Assembly: GCA_025529335.1 (NCBI GenBank)
Contig: JAMYHX010000062.1
Coordinates: 62,001-126,000 of the forward strand
Direction of reading: 5' to 3'
From: Rhizopus sp. PT2906
Taxonomy: Eukaryota > Mucoromycota > Mucoromycetes > Mucorales > Rhizopodaceae
DNA length: 64,000 nucleotides
A model generated the notes under the pieces. That model was given only the letters and a program-made list of their open reading frames with translations, was not told the origin of the DNA and searched no databases. Shown here piece after piece: positions 33,318-44,084 of this stretch. The translations under genes and the position numbers were made by a program. Each line of letters starts with the position of its first letter. Position 1 is the first letter of the stretch.

Positions 33318-34984
33318 ATGGAAAAGAGTTATTGGCAACAGATGAAAGAGATTATATCTAAATTCAACATTTTCAATATACTATTTTGTTATTGTCTACC
33401 CTTTTTTTATTTATTTTGTCCAACTTTATTAATGCCTGCCATCTTTTTACGAACACTATCATTTATCATTGGTTGGGTGTACAGATTGATTTCTTCCCAT
33501 CATCATTATCCGCTTGCGCCCAAGAAAACAACAAAAGCCGAAGATGAAATGAATAACATGTACTTTTGGTTACAAAGATGCTCGATATGTCTTGATCAAA
33601 CATACAATTTATGCTTAGAATCATGCCGTGACCAATTCTGTAAAGATTGCTTTTCAAGGTAAAATGGTTTTACCCATTGGAAAAAAGGAGAGCGCCACTT
33701 ATTGTTAATTTAGGTATATCGAAGAAACTGTCAACCAATCCTGGGGCCTAGGGGTGACCCGTATCAAATGTCCAGGTATGGAAATATTACAATCAAAACT
33801 TGACAATAAAAAACTAACTCTGTTACAAAGTGTGCCAAGAAATCATAAACCAGGCAGAATGGAGTCGATATGTGTCACCAGAGATTGTGGCAAAATACAA
33901 CAAGTTCAATCAACCCTATAGACCTTATTCTCGATACTGTATCACTTGTCAACATTCAATCTCACCCTGTCAGTCTCCTAACGCACAAGGGATATCTCGA
34001 GAAAGGTATATATATAAAAAAAAAAGAGCATGACAACAACAACAACATTTAACATATGCCTTTGACATCAAAGTCGGCTTGCAAATATAGCAAATGATCT
34101 GGATTTGCTTTCAAAATCAGCAAAGAACGCATCGCTCTCTGTTCTCATTCATGAAGCAACTCAGCATTTCTTGTCAACTTGCCAAAAAGGATCGACTTTC
34201 CGCGTGGGACGCACGCAGGAACTTTGCCATCAAGTAATACCTATCCTTCATAAAGTCATATTAAACCAAATGGATCTTTACTATCTGGCATCATCCATAT
34301 CAAAGCAATTGGTCGCTTTGGAGATTATACCTGAAGCTTGGAAACATGCTCAGTTTAGACACATCTCCTATTTCCCCATGGAAATTTGGTAAATGTTAAA
34401 TCGGTCTTTGAAAAAGTTTTTTTTCTAATACACCTTGGTCAGCATGAATTGTGGTGATACGTTATGCCTTCAATGCGGAGAAACGGCACATCTCGGACTA
34501 GGCTGTTTGGATTATTTAAAGGCCAAGCTAAAGGGATCAACAGATGCGGAACTGATATCGACTATTCAATGGAAACTCAATAATACGTAAAGATATAAGT
34601 TTGTCTACATACGTTTCTAAATGTTATATTATAGCCGACCTTGTCCAAATTGCTCGGTCATGATCAATCGAGACGAAGGGTGTAATAAAGTAGACTGCTT
34701 ACAGTGCGGTTATCGGTTCTGTTGGAAGTGTGGATCTGCATGGACTCAGGTAAGCAAAATCAGAAAGCACACAAGAGTATAGAAACCAACCTATATCTTT
34801 GTCAGCAAAAATGCGGGTTTTATCAGTGCGGCGAAAGTACCGAAGATGTTTTACTACGAGATAATGAGAGCAAGGTAAATGAATACTTATTGTGAACACA
34901 TCTAATATAGAGCCATAGGCTGAGCTTGGCGTACCTGATATGCATGCCATTGACGCTAGAAGACAAAGCATCCAAACATTGTAA
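33318..34984 (+). CDS. RBR-type E3 ubiquitin ligase with N-terminal membrane anchor
   Basis: Eight exons: 33318-33658, 33714-33775, 33831-34005, 34074-34388, 34443-34586, 34635-34749, 34806-34874, 34919-34984; about 428 aa. A hydrophobic region at residues 15-58 (FCYCLPFFYLFCP, LPLL-type) suggests membrane anchoring. RING1: CSICLDQTYNLCLESCRDQF then CKDCF and KCPVC. IBR: YCITCQHSISPC and CMNCGDTLCLQCGETAHLGL. RING2: CPNCSVMINRDEGCNKVDCL, then CGYRFCWKC, where the cysteine of EGC is the catalytic position in RBR ligases. IBR and RING1 are separated by a helical insert of about 90 residues. The last exon join has two options. Confidence 0.82.
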
Positions 34985-35164
34985 TTACCTATTTATTTCG
35001 TCGCAGAAATTTGTAAATAAAATAAATATATTTATTAAAGAGAAGGATCACAAAGTTCTTATTGTGTAAAACGGGGGACTTACAGCCGTTCCAACGTCAA
35101 AGGACGGCTTTTATTCTCTTAAAGGACGCGTTTCTTTAACAATCTTTATTTATAGAGTGTTGAT

Positions 35165-35448
35165 TTAAATATGCTCCTCATTTAAACACTTTTTAAAAAC
35201 GTTCGCAGAATGCTGCACAAACACATGAAGGGTGATTGGGAGGGACAGAATTACAAGCTTCAGTAATTCGTGTAGCTAGACCCTCCCCCGTCCCCAAATA
35301 TACTACGCTTGGCTTTGTTCTTAACTATTGCCCAAAACTGCTCGTTTGGGTTGAGCTCTGGAGAATAGGATGGAAGATAAATAGGTTTATAGCCTCTTTT
35401 TGTTTTTCCTTCTTTAAAGAATGACAACAAGAAATGCCTGTAAGGCAA
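35165..35448 (-). pseudogene. Tc1/mariner (IS630-type) transposase C-terminal remnant
   Basis: Reads IYLPSYSPELNPNEQFWAIV plus KNKAKR, the third catalytic block of IS630/Tc1/mariner DDE transposases, with the acidic residue in NPNEQFW. It continues after a frame change as LATRITEACNSVPPN and, after another, HVFVQHSANVFKKCLNEEHI and a stop. The upstream two thirds and the first two catalytic residues are missing. MITE copy B begins 12 bp away. Confidence 0.75.
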
Positions 35449-35459
35449 ACAGTAAAGGT

Positions 35460-35726
35460 AAGCACTACATGCACCAGAAAATACACCAGAAAATAGGCTA
35501 AATAATGTAAATACGAATTTATCATAAATGGTCTTTGTTGATCAACTGACAACATAAAATTAGAATAAACAGCAACATTTCTTTTTTCACTTCTTCTTCC
35601 TGAAAAAAATACAAATCAAGATGGTTGAATAGTTTTGCTGGAAAACATCATAGGTAATGAGTAGAGGTAGCGCCTGTAGAATTAGTCTAACCTCTGGTGA
35701 ATTTTCTGCTACATGCAGTGTTTCCT
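35460..35726 (+). mobile_element. MITE family, copy B
   Basis: About 267 bp. The left end AGCACTACATGCACCAGAAA pairs with the inverse of the right end TTTCTGCTACATGCAGTGTT. Interior matches copy A closely (TTGTTGATCAACTGACAACA, ATCATAGGTAATGAGTAGAG). Both ends lie next to TA, compatible with the TA target of Tc1/mariner elements. Confidence 0.75.
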
Positions 35727-35728
35727 AA

Positions 35729-36124
35729 ATAAAAAGATATACTTGGAAGTTATTGATTACTCATTGTCTATTTTAAATCAACTGTCAACCAATTCTTCAA
35801 TATGCTCTATATTCCTGGATCAAAGGTCTATGTATGCAAGTTATTTCAGTTGATCGACCAAATGGATGCATCACTAGAATTAATGAAGGAAAACCCCTAC
35901 AAACACCAATTGATGTTGGAAGTTTCGGTGAGAAGGTTCTCCCAATACTCATGCAAGTATATCATCTGAAGCAATTGGTTAGAAGTGTATATCAAAATGT
36001 CAGACTTTCTCAAACTGCCAGCCCTGACAATGCAAATTGGCTCGACCGTTGCAACCTCATCATCTACGGAAACTTCTCAAACAAAGTAATTCCATCTTTA
36101 TTTTATTTACTTCTTTATACTTGA
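35729..36124 (+). pseudogene. truncated member of the multicopy protein family (copy 2)
   Basis: Only the last exon is present: after an acceptor near 35827 it reads GLCMQVISVDRPNGCITRIN and LQTPIDVGSFGEKVLPILMQ. Copy 3 has GLHMKVIIADWPKGYTTRIT and LQIPIDIISFGEKVLPILVQ at 37303-37440. The upstream part ends at MITE copy B. The region 35729-35783 also recurs, inverted, at about 63728-63783. Confidence 0.6.
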
Positions 36125-36133
36125 ATGTGGATT

Positions 36134-36200
36134 GGTATATGGTTTAACATTAGAGCATTTCAAATAGCTGAAATGATATAGGTTCGACCCCTGCTATACC
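36134..36200 (+). pseudogene. tRNA-like sequence (tRNA pseudogene or tRNA-derived)
   Basis: A 67-nt segment with complementary ends (GGTATA and TATACC), an A-box-like TGGTTTAACATTAG and a B-box-like GGTTCGACCCC. The anticodon arm folds as CATTTCA/TGAAATG with a 6-nt loop, one too short, and the T stem pairs badly. It is not a functional tRNA by eye. Confidence 0.35.
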
Positions 36201-36329
36201 TCATTTACATTTTTTTCTTTTTCATAATAAAATCGTCAATGTGAAATACATTGCATGCCTTATTGCTACTGGAACAGACAACAGAGAGAATTTTGCTAGA
36301 CAAATGACAAAATTATAGAAAAACAGAAC

Positions 36330-37557
36330 GTATAAATGTATAACTTGAGGGAAGTAGTTCTTAAAAATGGCCATACTGAAACTATTGTAGTAACTCCCAT
36401 TACCTTTTATGGCTGCGTTTATGGCCAACTTTCTATGCCACACATCTGCTTTTATTTGCGTGCTTTTGGAAAGTTACAAGTTGGTGATTATCCTTCTCAA
36501 TCGCTAATTTTTGATCTCAATGATTTTGAATCATATATTAAAAATGGTGTAGAAGAAGAAATTGAGGAAATCAAAGCATACAAGAGCCCCCCCAAACCCA
36601 TGAATTTGCCTGACGATATTAAACAGTGTTTGAATAAATTTAACAGCCAATCAACAGCCGATATTAAAAAAGTACTTAAAAACAAAGCTGGGAGGAAAGT
36701 TATGATCATGAAAAACACTTGGATTTAGATTGGATAAAGCATTCTGTATACACACTAGTAAGAGAATATGAAAACAGTAGGCTTGATGAAAGGCCACTCG
36801 GAGAGTTGATATAACATTCATATTTGGTACATGATAGGCTACATATTTGGCGACTTAGAAGGGCTTGAGATAATAAGCTCATTTTTATATTATTTATTCT
36901 TTTCCAATCGTTCTAGAGGGGATGGAATTTCTATAGTATCTTCAATTAGAAAATGTCTTAAAAGGACCATTGAAGATGTTAATAACCATGCTCGTAAACC
37001 AATGAGTCATAGGTTTGATTTCTTAATCCACGAAACCAACCCGAAAAGTATACCAATAGCTTTGAATATGGCGCGTCAATAGTCAATAAAAGTTACAATT
37101 TAAATGGAAACAAGATAATTCAGGAAAGAGGTACGAAACGTTTAAAGCTTTTAAAAGATATGTTGGATCTACTTGTTAAAGAAAACAAAGGCGAATACAA
37201 CAATTTATGCACTGTAGGTGTAGTACATTCAGATAAAATAAATGATGGTTTTATATAGTGGCTATAATGAACTAACATATATTCTGTGCTTGTCAATTCA
37301 CAGGATTGCATATGAAAGTAATTATAGCTGATTGGCCCAAGGGTTATACTACAAGAATCACCGATGGTAAAGCCCTTCAGATACCTATTGACATTATTAG
37401 CTTTGGAGAGAAAGTGTTGCCAATACTTGTACAAGTCTATTATTTAAAAGTATTGGTCAAGAACGTGTTTGAGTCTGTAAGAAAGGGCGATAAAGGACTT
37501 GCTGACGATATAACAACTGGCTGGATCATTGTCTTGATAAAACGCCAATTAATTTAA
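36330..37557 (+). pseudogene. frame-broken, nearly full-length member of the multicopy protein family (copy 3)
   Basis: First frame 36336-36728 includes LNDFESYIKNGVEEEIEEIK and a Q/K-rich region. At about 36725 the frame shifts to LDWIKHSVYTLVREYENSRL, then at about 36812 to YNIHIWYMIGYIFGDLEGLE preceded by a TGA where a TGG would be expected. It continues KPMSHRFDFLIHE, a TAG at 37081, LNGNKIIQERG, and the last block GLHMKVIIADWPKGYTTRIT. At least three disabling changes, so a pseudogene. The family looks like one I recall as expanded in Mucorales; function unknown. Confidence 0.6.
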
Positions 37558-37798
37558 TCCCCATCACATCTACATCAACCGAAATATCACGTAAATAAAT
37601 TTTGAGGTATTTACGTTATTTATAACAAACAATACTACTATAGTAGATTAAATATAATTGTGAAAAAACAAATGCTTTCCCTGTGTTCTATCGTTAGTTG
37701 AAAAATAACAATAGAGAAACATTTAAAAGTAGAGTTTACTGTATTATTATTTATTAGTACATCTTTCTGAGGGGGGTTTTTTTGGGGTGAAAAACTAT

Positions 37799-40700
37799 TT
37801 ACATCGACATTTGCTGTCCCTTGGATCTTATAGCCTTTTTCAATGAATTGCTATCTTCCTCATCACAATCTTTCTTTGATCTTGACGACGCTGTGGATGC
37901 TGACGACGAAGGTCGTAACTGCACTTGGTTTGCAGACTGTGTATCTGAATCGCTCTTGGACGCCTTTAATGTATGACGATCGACTGAAGACAGTCTTCTG
38001 GATTTTACCAGATTACCCACACCAGGAAGCATGATACCTGTCCGATTAGGCGATTTACTGATCTCCTCAATTCGTTTCTTTTCTGCCTCCATTTCCTCCG
38101 TCGCGGTAGGTGTCGTTACCTTGGGCGTACTTGGTTTTTTCGGTTCAGCCGTCTTCTTCCATCGTCGCCACCCTTCAAAATCGATCAGTGCCTGCATACA
38201 TCCCCACTCGATGATCTTCTTTTCAAGCCATTCCAGGCTCACTGGCTTTGTCAAGAAATCATTACATCCGGCAGCAAGCGCCGCGTGACGGTCAGATTCC
38301 AATGACGAAGCTGTCAGAGCAACGATTATCACGGGTGACCGGAATATGGAAGGTGTCACACGCTTGTCCTCTTCGCTCAACATTGGCGGTAAGTCCTCCT
38401 CTTGTTGTTCATTCATAATCGTATTTGCTGCTGCTGCTGCCACTGCCTGTTGCTGTCGTAAAAAGGAGGAAGACATGGGCAAAACACCAATCTTCTGTTC
38501 CTTTTCAATCGAACGAATCGTCTTGGTTGCTTCGATACCATTCATCACCGGTAACTGAATGTCCATCAAGATCAGATGGAACTTGCCACTCTTCCACTTG
38601 TCTACTGCCTCTAATCCATTACTGGCCACTGAAAATTTGATCTGATGCTTTTTCATCCATACAGACAAGATAGCTTGATTGATGATATTGTCTATTAAAG
38701 AGTGAATGGTTACACATCAGAGATGTATATATGTATATATGAACTTTTACCTTCTACAATCAACACATTAATTGGAGGGCTGACGACGTTACCAAATGGC
38801 GTTCTTTTATCCTTCTTCTTTTTCTTGTGCAATTTAAAGTTGGACATGGCCCTCGACATCTTTTTTTCCTTGACCTCGTCGTCCTTTTGTTCTTGTACTG
38901 CAGGAGAGGCATTAGGCGAATTTGCTTTCTGATCACACATGTCTTCTGCCACATTCGTCACGATCTCACGCGGTGATAAGTTTGGATTGTTGGGCGACCC
39001 AGTCGGCTTGGCCGTCAAGTAGTCCATGGGCTGATCCGTATTAGATTTACGTCGAGGCGAGCTCGCCGTCTGTTGTTGTTGTTGATGATGAGCTGCAAAG
39101 TAATGACTGTTATTATCACTCGGTGGACTGAATATGCCACTCAAGGGTCTACGACGCGTCGTCGTACTTGAAGCATCATTGGCAGCACCAGGGGATGACC
39201 TGTTATTATTCTCTTGACTAGGCGACGTTACTGCAGAATTCGAGTTGGGACTATTCGCAGCCAGCTCCCTCTGAACCAACAACGAGACAATCGGAGGCAC
39301 GGGGCTCGAGGGCGACGTTGCAATGGCCGAAAAGTGAGGTTCGACCACTGCATTGTTCCATGCAGTATGCAGAGCCGTCAAGAACCGACGCGGACCAGCA
39401 GGTTTGGGCACGACAACGACGCGAGGCATCGAAAAGGGATCGCGGTTTGGCAAGAACGTAAAGCACTGGATGGTATCTCGAACCGCCTTGTAGTTGGAAA
39501 GCGAGGTGAAATGGATGATGGCAGTAGTGCCTTGGTGGAAAAAGTTTTGGTACAGATTCGATTTCTTGTGCTGATGGTGTCGTTTGACATGTAAGACATT
39601 GGCCGATGCCGGTGGCTGAGCACGGAATTCGTTCAGCTTGCCTTCCAGTGTGAGAACGTCGTCATCGATCAAGATGAAGGAAGGAGGAATGGAGTGAATG
39701 TGTTCTTCTTCAATCGCTGGTGAAGGTACAGGAGGTGTTGTCGCCGCACTGGTGTTGCTTCGAGGTGGCATGACAGATGCAGTGGAAGAGGTGGTCGAGA
39801 CGTCGGTTTCTGATCCTGTGTCGTCGTGTTGCTGAAACTGAGGACGCTGGACGACAGGAACATGGCTGATGTCTGTGTTCCAGCTCGCCAGACAACCCGT
39901 GAGGTGTTTGGCAAAACTGCTCTTTTCGCGCGCATGCAGAACGATCTTGAGTCCCTTCAAATTGCCGATAAACTTGGTAAGTTCCTTCAGGCTAGGCTCG
40001 TTGGAAAATTTGATGTTGGCATAATGGTTTTTCAATAATATCGTTTCCTTGCTGATAAACAGTTTTCGGTTTTCTTCACGTCCGCTTTCAAGTTCAAATG
40101 CAAATTCGAATTTTGTTTGGTTTTTGTGCGTCTCGACGGTCGTTGTCGCATGGATATAAGATAAGAGCTGTGCGGTCAGGTTGGCATTGGGTAATAGTGC
40201 AGCACTCGAATTACGAATAGCAGGCGAAGCTGTGTGAGTGATCTGAAAGGTGATGTTCAAGTTGTCTGAATCCGTGATGTTCGACACGTTAAGTCCAACC
40301 TCAATGCAAGCACCAGGAGTACAGCATTCGAGTATATTACGCAGGTGCTATATATCAAAGTCATATGAATTTTGTATTCGGCAAAAGGGTATTATCTTAC
40401 ATTGATTAATGCATGTCGGATAGCACCTTCATCACCAATGACCATTGTATGATGAAGATTGTTCTCGCAGTGATAAATTACAAATTCAACGTCCAATTTG
40501 GCTGCTACACCCGCCATGGCATCACCAATGTTTTGTAATAACTCGCCTATATCAAATTCGTTCGTCACAAGCTCAGGTAATGTATTGTCTATCAGGTTGC
40601 TATTCGTACGCGGCCAAGCTTGCCACACTAGACGAGACAGCAAGTGTAAATGAGAGCTGACGTGACATACTTGTCGTATGGTTGTATTGATAGCAAAGAC

Positions 40701-41522
40701 ACTAGCTGTTGGTATTGCCAAAGAACATGCACTTAGCAACTCATGTGTGTTGAATAGGATGGCAGTAGGTGAGAATTGCTCTAGCGTGGTGATGACCATA
40801 AGAGCAACATCTTGTATTTCTTGAGACACAGTTTTCATAAACGTCAATTGATGATCCCTATACTCGTTCATCGATTCGTCTATTTTGGTTTGTATTTTTT
40901 CTTGTTCTGACTGTAAATGTTGTTTTAATCGTTTGGAACTTGCTTCATGTGCGATCAAGATGCGTCTGGCAAATGTGTACAACAAGAAGGACACCCAAGG
41001 CAAGAACGCGAGTACATAGTATGGGTTATGAAGCATAACGGAGTGACTAGCAGCCATGATGACTGTGCTTGATTGTGTCCAATTGATATATTGGTATACA
41101 TATTCCGTATTGTGTTGTAGTACAAGTATCATGATACTCCACCAAACAATATAGACAGGTAAGATGGCATGTCTCCACCAGTCATCTGTTGTATAAAGGA
41201 CAATGACTGTGGTCAGTATAGATTCACACCAACACAAGACATTAGCAACAAGAATCATTTGGAATACTTGTCCAACAATCTCATCCTGGTCAATGTCTTC
41301 AGGTATTGAAATACGTGGTAGTTGTAATTTAAAAGTGGCATCATCTTTTGATGTCAATGGATCCTCTTGTTGGTCAGGTTCAGGTGTCTTTAATGTTGCT
41401 CTGTATATTTCTGATGAGGTCCACGCTGTTCTTAGATAACTGAGCTGGGGTCGAACAGGTTGTTGTTTTTCTTTATCTTGAATATCATTTGACTGATCAC
41501 TCGGCTTTTCGTTCAAGTTCAT
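37799..41522 (-). CDS. SSK1: SSK1-like response regulator fused to a degenerate membrane histidine-kinase-like region
   Basis: Exons 40401-41522, 38751-40347 and 37799-38691; 1203 aa. The receiver domain (about residues 900-1060) starts NVLIVEDNIINQAILSVWMK, has the phosphoacceptor in HLILMDIQLPVMNG (D near 950) and ends ALTASSLESDRHAALAAGCN, DFLTKPVSLEWLEKKI, the Ssk1 signature of the HOG osmotic-stress pathway. An insert of about 45 residues (Q/A-rich) sits inside it. The N-terminus has three to four membrane segments (85-190), an H-box-like FMKTVSQEIQDV with Q in place of the phosphohistidine, and an ATPase-like GDEGAIRHALIN. The middle is low complexity. No TM part is known to me in yeast Ssk1. 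Confidence 0.85.
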
Positions 41523-41653
41523 TCTTTTTCTTTTTTCCCCCCTTTATTAAAATGAAATAATCTTGAATAAAATATAAAAAGAGAAAAAGAGAAAAGTATA
41601 TTAAAAAGAATGAGAAAAAGAGAGAGAGAGAGAGAGAAAAGAAAATAAACAAG

Positions 41654-41700
<47 letters not shown>

Positions 41701-42012
41701 TGGTTCCTATCCTTTTTCACCAAATGCTAGACCTTCCCAGTTTTGTGCCGCTTGAACATCTGATTGGCTACTGGAATTTATTTTGTAACACTTTATCTCA
41801 ACCCATCTATGACTATTGTATGATTTATAGGGGGATGCAGTAGAAATATATATATATAAAGTGTAGCTTGGATTGATATTTAGTGATGTCTTTAAGGCGT
41901 GTGGTCATAAAATAAGAGTGTTGAGTTTATCCGAATGACTACAACTCCGACAGCACTTTTTTTTTCTTCTTCTTTTGACAAGGGCGTTCATTACTTTTAT
42001 TTGTTTTCTTGA
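41523..42012. promoter_or_regulatory. divergent promoter between SSK1-like and SCO1
   Basis: 490 bp. It carries (GA)n at 41622-41637, a run of about 45 A (41654-41698), a (TA)n at 41850-41858 and T-rich stretches. No specific site recognised. Confidence 0.4.
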
Positions 42013-42979
42013 ATGTCATTCTTGTCAAGGTTAACAACAAGGTGTTATGTAAAAGTAAATAGTTGTCATTTTTAATAAAGGAGATACTTATTTTTACTAT
42101 AGCCTACTATATCATGTACACGCAGTACAACTAGACTACATTATAAACGTTTTTATGCAACACAACAAACACCTCCACCTCAACCCAAGGTATGTGTTTG
42201 TTTATATAATATAGATACAGAGAGAAAAGTGAATGGCTGTTCATTTAGATGTTTACTTGGAAATCTGCTGTTGTGTTAGGCGCCACAGCTGTTGGACTGG
42301 TAGTTTATTTTAGACAAGAAAAAGAAAAATTACGACTCATGCGTAAGTAGCTCAACCTGTTTTATATATAAAGCAAAAACATAACTATTGAACAAAAGGT
42401 GAAAAGCGAGAGAGAGAAAAGATCAAAAGCTTTGGTCGACCGAATATTGGCAGTCCTTTTAAACTTTATAATGTCAATGAAGATAGAGTAACTAGCTCAG
42501 ATGATTTCAAAGGACGTTATTACATGGTCTATTTTGGATTTACACACTGCCCTGACATCTGCCCTGAAGAATTGGATAAAATGGCTGAAGTAACAGACAA
42601 GATCAAGCAAGAGATAGGAGAGGACATACTTGTACCTGTATTCATCACATGTGATCCATTACGAGATACAGCTGAAGCTGTCAAAGAGTATGTCAAGGAC
42701 TTTCATCCAGACCTGATTGGATTTACAGGCGATAAAGATGAATTGAAAAGAGTAGCAAGATCATTTAGAGTCTATTCATACACACCACCTAATGCAAAAC
42801 CAGAGGATGATTACCTCGTCGATCACTCCATCTTTCTCTATTTGATGGATCCAGAAGGCAAATTTGTAGATTGTTATGCAAGAGATACTACATCTGAAGA
42901 AGTGTTTAATAGCTTTAAATATTATTTAGAAGAATATGTCAATCAGGGAGGCAAATTATTGAATTATCCACAAAAATAA
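42013..42979 (+). CDS. SCO1: SCO1-type copper chaperone for cytochrome c oxidase
   Basis: Exons 42013-42048, 42103-42189, 42249-42342, 42399-42979; 265 aa. Copper site: FTHCPDICPEE (CxxxC) with the distal histidine in YLVDHSIFLYL. The first two exons give a basic, S/T-rich presequence for mitochondria (MSFLSRLTTRCYPTIS), then one membrane span (SAVVLGATAVGLVVYF) that anchors it in the inner membrane. It delivers copper to COX2. The start was chosen because exon 1 restores frame; the downstream ATG at 42114 hits a stop. Confidence 0.93.
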
Positions 42980-43069
42980 AGCTCTTGTTTGCGCACAGAA
43001 ATGAATGAATAATATTTATATATAAAAAAAGAGAGAAAAAAAAAAACAAATGCATTATTATTGATCTTG

Positions 43070-43572
43070 TTATTCTTCCATTGTCACATCATCATCTGTC
43101 ATTCTTAATCTACCTCCTCGTTTACCATTATCAGGCTTACCAATACCTGCTGCCCGATCAGCCTAGTTGACCATCATCAATATCACAGAGTACACACGTT
43201 TCTTTATTATATTACCTCTTCTTGTGTATATGGCTCTTCTTCTAATTTCTTGAGTCTTCTTTTATGTAATTTACTCTTTAAATGCTCTTGTAAATGGGAA
43301 TCTGAAATGAAATGACGTCTATAGAAAGAAAAAGGTTTGTCATCAAGTAAAAAAAAAAAAACATGAACAAACACTTACGCACACTCTACGCAATAATGCT
43401 GTCCAAGTCCTGGTAAGTCGGTATCAACTTCTTGATGCTTCATTTTTTCGTAGTTATCAGGTTTTAAATCATCATGGATCTGATCAAGATCTCTTGTATA
43501 AGCACGAGTACGCTGTTTACGGTAATTGTCTCGGATGCTATGGTGCGTTCTCTTACGGCGAAGTCTAGTCAT
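43070..43572 (-). CDS. BUD20: BUD20/ZNF593-type zinc-finger ribosome biogenesis factor
   Basis: Three exons: 43379-43572, 43216-43318, 43070-43162; 129 aa. N-terminal basic MTRLRRKRTHHSIRDNYRK, then DLPGLGQHYCVECARHFISD with SHLQEHLKSKLHKRRLKKL, a single C2H2 finger split by intron 1. C-terminal DNGKRGGRLRMTDDD. The family acts as a nuclear shuttling factor for 60S pre-ribosome export. Length is typical. Confidence 0.93.
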
Positions 43573-44084
43573 ATTAATATTGATCCCCTTATTGATCTCT
43601 TTTATATTATTTTACCTTCCCATGATGTATGTACAAAAAAGTATTTTTACAAAAAAAGGTTCTTTGCCTCAAAAAAAGTTGGGTAGAATAAAGCAAGTCA
43701 CGAGAGCTTCAAGTGTAGTCACTCCGTCCTCCTATGGGATGATACCTTTTATAAGACGAGGAACTATGAATATTATACCCAGTTTCTAAAAAAGGGAGAA
43801 CTCTGTAGTCAGTTAGGGCAAATACCCTGAATTAAAATGTGCTTTTATATCATTATGGGGAAATTGACAAGTTGTTCATTGATAGAAGCGCATCAGTGCG
43901 TTTTACTCTGAGCTAAATCCTATTGACCAATTTTTTGGTCCATAGTCCAAAAAAGTACTGTTCAACATAGTGATTTGTATTTAAACTACATATGTGTGCT
44001 TTACTAGTTGAGCGCTATATGAATATCATATGGACGATGAAGACTAGCGGGTTTGGCATTCAACATACAATAGAAACTTTATTT
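43573..44084. other. 0.5-kb intergenic region with a transposase scrap
   Basis: At about 43900-43930 (plus) the frame reads FYSELNPIDQFF, a scrap of the third catalytic block of Tc1/mariner transposases, followed by a stop. Nothing else recognised. Confidence 0.4.
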
